NCBI GenBank assembly: GCA_964425595.1
Contig: CAYRMW010000011.1
Location: 1-46,207, forward strand
Origin: Caccovicinus sp964425595
GTDB taxonomy: Bacteria; Bacillota; Clostridia; Lachnospirales; Lachnospiraceae
Length of the DNA stretch: 46,207 nt
Direction of reading: 5' to 3'
Shown here: in pieces, positions 41,208 through 46,207 of the stretch
Layout: each line of letters begins with the position of its first letter
How positions within the stretch are numbered: position 1 is the first letter of the stretch
Translations under genes and position numbers: made by a program
Notes under the pieces: model-generated
What the model was told of the DNA's origin: nothing
Database searches by the model: none
Seen by the model: only the letters and a program-made list of their open reading frames with translations

Positions 41208-42386
41208 ATGAAGAACTTCGCGTACTATACCCCCACCAGGGTGGTCTTTGGCAAAGATACGGAAAATCAGGCGGGCGCCCTGGTAAGAGAGCAGAAAGGG
41301 ACCAGGGTTCTCGTCCATTACGGGACGGGAAGCGTAAAGCGCAGCGGCCTTCTTGACCGGGTACTGGCTTCTCTGGACCGGGAAGGGATCTACCATGTGG
41401 AGCTGGGCGGCGTTGTGCCGAATCCGCGGCTTTCCCTGGTGTATGAGGGGATAGAACTGTGCAGAAAAGAAAAGGTGGATTTTATCCTGGCTGTCGGCGG
41501 AGGGAGCGCCATCGATTCCGCGAAAGCCATTGCCTATGGCGTCAGGGATGATGGAGACGTCTGGGATTTCTATACGAAGACCAGGGTGCCGGAAGACGCG
41601 GTGCCGGTGGGTGTGGTGCTGACATTGGCGGCTACGGGAAGCGAGATGAGTGATTCCTCCGTGATCACCAATGAGGATGGCTGGCTGAAGATGGGATGCA
41701 ACAGCGATCTGTCCCGCCCGCGGTTTGCGATCATGAATCCGGAGCTTACCTATACGCTGCCGGAGTATCAGACGATGAGCGGCTGTGTAGATATTATGAT
41801 GCATACTCTGGAACGGTGGTTCTCGCACGAAAAGGATACGGAGCTGACGGATTATCTGGCGGAGGCTGTTCTTAAGACCGTGATGCATCAGGCAAAGGTC
41901 CTTCTGACGGATCCGGAGAATTATGAGGCCCGTTCGGAGGTGTTCTGGGCAGGGAGCCTGTCGCACAACGGCCTGACCGGCTGCGGCCGCACGGGCGACT
42001 GGGCCTGCCATCAGCTGGAGCATGAGCTGAGCGGCATGTTCGATGTAACACACGGGGCCGGTCTGGCGGCCGTGTGGGGAAGCTGGGCCCGCTATGTGTA
42101 CAAATCGGATCCGGACCGCTTCGCCAAGCTGGCCGTGGATGTGCTGGGTATCCCCTATGATTATGCGAATCCGGAACGGACGGTCCTGGAAGGCATCGAA
42201 GCCATGGAGGATTTCTTCCGCTCGATCCATATGCCGGTGCGCATTTCCGAGATGGGCGTGGATCTGACCGATGAGCAGATCAGGGAACTGGCAGCAAAGT
42301 GCAGCCATATGGACGGACGGACGATCGGCGGCCTGCAGAAGCTGGGACGCAAGGACATGGAGGAGATCTACCGGATGGCGAGATAG
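41208..42386 (+). CDS. Iron-containing (type III) alcohol dehydrogenase, BdhA/YqhD-like
   Basis: The 392-residue NAD(P)H-dependent enzyme interconverts aldehydes and alcohols. The nucleotide-binding GGGSAIDSAKAIA lies near residue 97. Metal ligands are Asp in CVDIMMHTLE (about 195) and His residues in HQLEHELSGMFDVTHGAGLA (about 267-286). It most resembles butanol dehydrogenases of Clostridia. ATG 41208 follows AAGGAG. It is a single-gene unit divergent from the Etf-dehydrogenase operon and may balance NADH made there by reducing an aldehyde. That link is inferred. Confidence 0.93.
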   Translation: MKNFAYYTPTRVVFGKDTENQAGALVREQKGTRVLVHYGTGSVKRSGLLDRVLASLDREGIYHVELGGVVPNPRLSLVYEGIELCRKEKVDFILAVGGGSAIDSAKAIAYGVRDDGDVWDFYTKTRVPEDAVPVGVVLTLAATGSEMSDSSVITNEDGWLKMGCNSDLSRPRFAIMNPELTYTLPEYQTMSGCVDIMMHTLERWFSHEKDTELTDYLAEAVLKTVMHQAKVLLTDPENYEARSEVFWAGSLSHNGLTGCGRTGDWACHQLEHELSGMFDVTHGAGLAAVWGSWARYVYKSDPDRFAKLAVDVLGIPYDYANPERTVLEGIEAMEDFFRSIHMPVRISEMGVDLTDEQIRELAAKCSHMDGRTIGGLQKLGRKDMEEIYRMAR

Positions 42387-42412
42387 TGCCGTTAGAAACG
42401 GGAAGTTCCAGA

Positions 42413-42451
42413 CATGGGCATGAGTGACTTAAGGAGCCATTCATGCCCATG
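42413..42451. terminator. Hairpin after alcohol dehydrogenase gene
   Basis: CATGGGCATGA (42413-42423) and TCATGCCCATG (42441-42451) form a perfect 11-bp stem with a 17-base loop, 27 bases after the stop codon. It lacks a T tract, so termination is only probable. Confidence 0.5.
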
Positions 42452-42567
42452 GATTCGTTAAAGGGAAAAAGAGAGGGCTGACGTAAGGGATGGCATCCGT
42501 GTAGAAAAAATAGATACAATATCATAAAAATGAAAAAAATAAATGTGAAAAACAACGAAAAATAGCA

Positions 42568-42596
42568 TTGACATCACCAAATAATTGTGCAATAAT
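42568..42596 (+). promoter_or_regulatory. Promoter of the sugar ABC importer operon
   Basis: A perfect TTGACA (42568-42573) and AATAAT (42591-42596) are 17 bases apart; the predicted start is near 42603, about 80 bases before the binding-protein gene. Confidence 0.75.
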
Positions 42597-42604
42597 GTAG
42601 ACAG

Positions 42605-42624
42605 AACTTGTAGGACAACTTGTA
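42605..42624. promoter_or_regulatory. Repeated GntR-type operator at the transcript start
   Basis: AACTTGTA occurs twice with a 12-base period (42605-42612 and 42617-42624), enclosing the inverted repeat TTGTAGGACAA (42608-42618). It sits at the predicted start point. The GntR gene at the end of this operon is the natural candidate to bind it. Confidence 0.5.
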
Positions 42625-42683
42625 AATATGTAGCTTCATCATCTGCAAAGAAAAACCAATTTTAATGAAGGAGGAGATTTTTT

Positions 42684-44072
42684 ATGAAGCGTGAAAGACT
42701 GGTTTTAGTTACGGCAGTTGGCGTTGCGTTGTTTTGTGTTTCAGGTTGTAGTACATCCGACAACCAACAAGATACGACGGCTGTATCGGAATCAGGTGGG
42801 ACGGATTCTTCCTCTGACACGGCCGAGGTATTTGGAGAAAAGGATCCGGAATCCTACGAAGCGAATCTTCGTTTCATGGTGCACTCTACCGATCAGCCAG
42901 AGTACATGATCGAGAAGTTCAATGAGATTTACCCTAATATCAATATTGAACTGGTACTGGTGCCTTCCGGGGAGCAGCAGGAGCGGATTATGAGCATGGT
43001 GGCGGCTGGGGAGGATGTGCCGGATTTGTTTACCTGCAGAACCCAGTTTGTGAAGGCTATTGTTAATTCAGATTTGTATTATGCTGATTTACTGTCTGAA
43101 CCGTATAATGCAGGAGAATGGGTAGATCAGCTGGAACCGTATATTGTAGAAGTTGGTACCCAGGAGTCTACGGGAGCGCTTCGGGCGCTGTCCTGGCAGT
43201 GCCCGGTGGGAGGCATTTATTACAGAAGGAGCATGGCAAAGGAAATCTTTGGAACAGACGATCCCGATGAGATGGCGCAGTACTTTTCCACCTTTGATTC
43301 ATTGATCGACGCAGCCAGGCAGGTAAAAGAGGCAACTGACGGTGAGGTGGTCTTTGATGCAGATGCCCTGACGGATCTGATGTATCTGGGAGTGACGCAT
43401 GCGGGAGGTTATCTCATTGGCAATACGTTGAATACCGGAGAGGAAATCCGAAACCTGTTTGAGTATGCCAAGATTATGTATGATGAAAATCTGACCGGCA
43501 AGTTCTATCAGGACGATACTTCCGGAGCAGCGGCAACACTGGAGGATCGCGTATTTGCTAATGCCAAGCCGACGTGGGGGCTTAATTACAATATCATGCC
43601 CAACTTCCCAGATCAGGCCGGAGACTGGGCGCTGACCTCCGGCCCATACTCCTATACGGCCGGCGGAACCTGGCTGGGCATATATAAAGACACGGAATAT
43701 CCGGAAGAATGTTATTTGTTCTTAAAATATATTTTGACCGATTCCGAATTTCTTCATAGTTATGCGGTAGATTTTGGAGACTATGTATCCAACACGGCAG
43801 TACAGGATGAAATCGGCGCGCTGACAGAAGAAGAAGGGGCGGATTTTAATATCTTCTCTTATTTGGGCGGTCAAAATGCCTATGCTTACTGGAATAGCGA
43901 ACTGGATAAGGGAATTGACGCAGAGGCATTCTCGCCTTATGACGAGTATTTTGGGAATTATTTGCTTGCAGCAATGAATTCCTATGCAACAGGCAACGTA
44001 GATCTGGATACTGCGATTGCGCAGTATAAGTCAGATTGTCAGAATTACGCCCCGAGCATTGAGGTTGAGTGA
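42684..44072 (+). CDS. Sugar ABC importer solute-binding lipoprotein (family 1)
   Basis: The 462-residue lipoprotein has a signal peptide ending in the lipobox VSGC (Cys22) and a Ser/Thr/Asp-rich linker. A family 1 carbohydrate-binding fold follows, with FNEIYPNINIELV, MVAAGEDVPDLFTC and YTAGGTWLGIYKDTEYPE. These proteins capture oligo- or monosaccharides outside the membrane. ATG 42684 follows AAGGAGGAGA. Two permease genes follow; a hairpin at 44097-44127 separates it from them and would favour higher expression of the binding protein. Base composition is visibly more AT-rich than in the rest of the window. The sugar is unknown. Confidence 0.92.
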   Translation: MKRERLVLVTAVGVALFCVSGCSTSDNQQDTTAVSESGGTDSSSDTAEVFGEKDPESYEANLRFMVHSTDQPEYMIEKFNEIYPNINIELVLVPSGEQQERIMSMVAAGEDVPDLFTCRTQFVKAIVNSDLYYADLLSEPYNAGEWVDQLEPYIVEVGTQESTGALRALSWQCPVGGIYYRRSMAKEIFGTDDPDEMAQYFSTFDSLIDAARQVKEATDGEVVFDADALTDLMYLGVTHAGGYLIGNTLNTGEEIRNLFEYAKIMYDENLTGKFYQDDTSGAAATLEDRVFANAKPTWGLNYNIMPNFPDQAGDWALTSGPYSYTAGGTWLGIYKDTEYPEECYLFLKYILTDSEFLHSYAVDFGDYVSNTAVQDEIGALTEEEGADFNIFSYLGGQNAYAYWNSELDKGIDAEAFSPYDEYFGNYLLAAMNSYATGNVDLDTAIAQYKSDCQNYAPSIEVE

Positions 44073-44096
44073 TAAAACCTGATCATAAGGCACAGT

Positions 44097-44127
44097 GGGT
44101 GGGTATGAGCATTCGGCTCACCCACCC
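44097..44127 (+). other. Intercistronic hairpin between binding-protein and permease genes
   Basis: GGGTGGGT and GAGC (44097-44104, 44107-44110) pair with GCTCACCCACCC (44116-44127) around a 5-base loop, with a 2-base bulge. No T tract follows, so it probably protects or partly attenuates the mRNA, a common device after binding-protein genes. Confidence 0.6.
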
Positions 44128-44145
44128 GGCAGAAGGGATGGTTGC

Positions 44146-45033
44146 ATGAAGAAAAGACGAATCAAGTTAAATTACGGAGCAGTATTTATTACACCGTTTA
44201 TTATTGGCCTTCTGTTCTTTCGGGTGCTGCCGTTCTTGTATACGTTGGCGATCAGTTTTACCAACTGGAATCTGATGACAGGAGAGCGCGCGTTTAACGG
44301 GATTGATAATTATCTGCGTTTGATAAAAGATGAAAATTTTCGTATTTCCTTTGCGAATACAGTAAAGTTGTGGGCCATGAATATTGTTCCCAGACTTGGC
44401 GTGGCATTGTTGTGCGCAGTGATATTTGCGCAGAGCCGCATCAAGGGAAAAGGATTGTTCAAAATGGTCTTTTACTTTCCTAATCTGGTCAATGCGGCTA
44501 CGGTTGCGGTTTTAGCTTCGCTGTTGATGGGATGGCAGAGTGGATATGTTAATCGGATCCTGATACAGCTGGGATGGATCAACGAGCCGATTTACTGGCT
44601 GGGACAGCCAGCTACTGCGCAGGCTGTGGTCGCGTTCATTCTCTGGTGGATGTGGTTTGGCTATTCTACGATTATGTTTACAACGGGGATTTTGAATGTT
44701 CCGATGGAGTATATTGAGGCGGCAGCTATCGATGGAGCAAACAGCTGGCAGAAATTTTGGCAGATCACGTTTCCACTGATCCGTCCGATTGTGGCCTATG
44801 TATTTCTGGTGACCTTGATTGGCGGCTTGCAGAATTTTGAGATCCCGCGGGTAATTACCGATGGTCTGGGAGCACCGGACAAATCGCTTTTGACGATGAC
44901 AATGCAGATGCACACACTGGCCTTCCGTTCCATGCAATACGGTTATGGTTCGGCTTATGCGATGGGTATATTTGCCGTAACGGCTGTATTGGCTGGTGTA
45001 TCGTACCGCTTCATCAATAAGAGAGAAAGCTGA
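44146..45033 (+). CDS. Sugar ABC importer permease (MalF/UgpA type)
   Basis: The 295-residue membrane protein has six hydrophobic segments; the first, FITPFIIGLLFFRVLPFLYT, follows a short basic N-terminus. The ATPase-contact EAA loop reads EYIEAAAIDGANSWQKFWQI (about residue 188). ATG 44146 (MKKRRIKLNYG) follows AGAAGGGA; the frame is open 17 codons upstream, but that part is the intercistronic hairpin. It pairs with the permease encoded 10 bases downstream. Confidence 0.93.
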   Translation: MKKRRIKLNYGAVFITPFIIGLLFFRVLPFLYTLAISFTNWNLMTGERAFNGIDNYLRLIKDENFRISFANTVKLWAMNIVPRLGVALLCAVIFAQSRIKGKGLFKMVFYFPNLVNAATVAVLASLLMGWQSGYVNRILIQLGWINEPIYWLGQPATAQAVVAFILWWMWFGYSTIMFTTGILNVPMEYIEAAAIDGANSWQKFWQITFPLIRPIVAYVFLVTLIGGLQNFEIPRVITDGLGAPDKSLLTMTMQMHTLAFRSMQYGYGSAYAMGIFAVTAVLAGVSYRFINKRES

Positions 45034-45043
45034 GGTGGTGTAG

Positions 45044-45862
45044 ATGAAAAGGATAAAAAAGGGTTCGGTATACTTTTTTCTGATTATGCTGACTTTAATC
45101 TGCCTGCTGCCCTTCCTTGTTATGTTTGTCAACGCCACGCAGTCGTCGACCGACCTGGCATCTAAGCTGACTCTTGTGCCGGGCAGGTTTTTCCTGATTA
45201 ATTATCAGAATCTGGTGGATGCAGTTCCGTTTTGGCGCTATATTGCCAATAGTCTGTGCGCCACCATTCCCAATGTATTTTTGACGGCGTATTTTGGAAC
45301 GATGGCGGCATACGGATTTGAAAAATTCCATTTCAGGGGCAGGAACACGCTTTTCACCTTGTCTATGCTGATGATGATCATCCCTTCTCAGATTTCTCTG
45401 ATTGGACTGTACCGGATATTTGCATCAGTTAAACTGTTAAATACGTTATGGACACTGATCCTGCCTGGCATATGCAATGTGTTGACCGTATACTGGATGC
45501 GCAGCAATATTTATCAGGTGATTGACACATCGCTTTTAGAAGCAGCGATCATCGATGGATGCGGGCAGCTGGAGATTTTTCACAGGATCGTGCTGCCGCT
45601 TTGTCGTTCAGGCGTTGTCACCATATCGATTATCAATTTTGTTTCCGTATGGAACGATTATATTAATCCGGTGACATTTATTACTACGAATTCAAAGACC
45701 ACGCTTTCCGTGGGGATTGCCATGCTTAACAGCTTTGATTATGTGGATCTTGGTGCGGTTTATGTAGCGATAGCCCTGTCTACCTTGGTTATTCTGGTGT
45801 TTTATCTGCTGTTTAATACCCAGATCATGGGAGGCATCATGGAAGGAAGCGTAAAGGGATGA
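45044..45862 (+). CDS. Sugar ABC importer permease (MalG/UgpE type)
   Basis: The 272-residue membrane protein has about six membrane segments and the EAA loop LLEAAIIDGCGQLEIFHRIV (about residue 165). It ends with the usual MGGIMEGSVKG tail. It completes the membrane channel with the preceding permease. No ATPase gene follows, so the importer must borrow a shared MsmK-type ATPase encoded elsewhere, as is usual for family 1 sugar importers in Firmicutes. Confidence 0.93.
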   Translation: MKRIKKGSVYFFLIMLTLICLLPFLVMFVNATQSSTDLASKLTLVPGRFFLINYQNLVDAVPFWRYIANSLCATIPNVFLTAYFGTMAAYGFEKFHFRGRNTLFTLSMLMMIIPSQISLIGLYRIFASVKLLNTLWTLILPGICNVLTVYWMRSNIYQVIDTSLLEAAIIDGCGQLEIFHRIVLPLCRSGVVTISIINFVSVWNDYINPVTFITTNSKTTLSVGIAMLNSFDYVDLGAVYVAIALSTLVILVFYLLFNTQIMGGIMEGSVKG

Positions 45863-45910
45863 CAGATCGGCCTGATGTGAGGTATGATATAAAAAACGGA
45901 AAGTACGGTG

Positions 45911-46207
45911 ATGACAGGCATGATTGATACGGTAAAAAAAGTAAATATTGCGGACACGGTATATGAAAAAATGCTGGAGATGGTAGCTGGAGGAAATTGG
46001 CCGGAGGGGACAAAGATTCCTTCTGAAAATGAACTGAAGGAGCGTTTTGGCGTGAGCCGCAATACGGTGCGTCAGGCCATACAGAAACTGAGTGCGGTAG
46101 GAATTCTGGAGGCCAAGCAGGGAGAGGGAACCTACGTAAAGAAGATTGATACGAGCTTCTATCTGAATATCCTGATCCCTTCGGTGTTTCTTGGCGAGGA
46201 AAGCGGC
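45911..46207 (+). CDS. GntR-family transcriptional regulator, cut by window end
   Basis: Ninety-nine codons are visible from ATG 45911; a second in-frame ATG at 45920 is also possible, and neither has a strong ribosome site. The sequence is a GntR winged helix: VYEKMLEMVAGGNWPEGTKI, PSENELKERFGVSRNTVRQA and a wing with AKQGEGTYVKK. The linker that follows (DTSFYLNILIPSVFLG) resembles FCD-type proteins, but the effector domain is outside the window. It follows the permease gene by 48 bases in the same direction. It is likely to be the local regulator of the importer through the site at 42605-42624. Confidence 0.88.
   Translation, partial: MTGMIDTVKKVNIADTVYEKMLEMVAGGNWPEGTKIPSENELKERFGVSRNTVRQAIQKLSAVGILEAKQGEGTYVKKIDTSFYLNILIPSVFLGEESG

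Noticed and set aside
1..46207. CRISPR array, prophage, toxin-antitoxin or restriction system
   Set aside because: No regularly spaced direct repeats and no genes of these types were seen. The only mobile-element signal is the recombinase start at 1-48.

Overview
The window looks like chromosome from an anaerobic Clostridia, most probably a Lachnospiraceae-type gut bacterium. This is inferred from strong AAGGAGG-type ribosome binding sites, TTG and GTG starts, consensus sigma-A promoters, two glucoside-family PTS permeases, an NrdR/YqeG/EF-P housekeeping set and a flavin-based electron-bifurcating (Etf) dehydrogenase operon. I could not run a taxonomic search. There are about 36 intact or partial genes, one clear pseudogene, no tRNA or rRNA that I can see, and no CRISPR array.

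Left edge (1-4470): the first 16 codons of a serine site-specific recombinase leave the window on the minus strand. Next come a LacI-type repressor, a short structured non-coding segment, and a promoter with an operator driving a Cof-type HAD phosphatase and a three-domain sugar PTS permease (EIIBCA). 4471-9419: an ABC-F ATPase, an aldo/keto reductase with a C-terminal ferredoxin domain, and a convergent C69 dipeptidase. 9426-12425: CoA synthesis genes coaX (minus) and coaBC (plus) in divergent arrangement, with an alpha/beta hydrolase after coaBC. 12513-21111: a largely co-directional housekeeping run of prfC, pepV, a PfkB sugar kinase, nrdR, yqeG, aroD, efp and argS. Behind argS lies a decayed SNF2-type helicase with an internal deletion, a stop codon, a frameshift and probably a lost N-terminus.

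23073-28499: an orphan FCD-type GntR regulator, then a complete trehalose system: treR, divergent from a PTS EIIBCA permease and phosphotrehalase. Three copies of a TTGTTTAAAC-type operator lie in the shared control region. 28517-34832 (all minus): a five-gene set of LacI regulator, fused two-module permease, ATPase, lipoprotein binding protein and HAD phosphatase. It resembles Fe3+/phosphosugar-type ABC importers and may take up and dephosphorylate a phosphorylated solute. 35252-36184: cysteine synthase behind a perfect-consensus promoter.

36257-40966 (all minus): etfB, etfA with an N-terminal two-cluster ferredoxin domain, a GlcD/LctD-type FAD dehydrogenase and a YkvI-family transporter. 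This is probably a bifurcating 2-hydroxyacid (lactate-like) oxidation operon with an unusual transporter. It is divergent from an iron-dependent alcohol dehydrogenase. 42684-46207: an AT-richer sugar ABC importer (lipoprotein plus two permeases, no ATPase) followed by a GntR regulator cut by the window end.

The main themes are carbohydrate uptake with local repressors, and anaerobic redox metabolism. I found no obviously new defence or mobile system. The best leads are the Etf-dehydrogenase-YkvI operon, the phosphosugar-like ABC/HAD operon, the recombinase at the left edge, the structured element at 1274-1361, and the decaying helicase.
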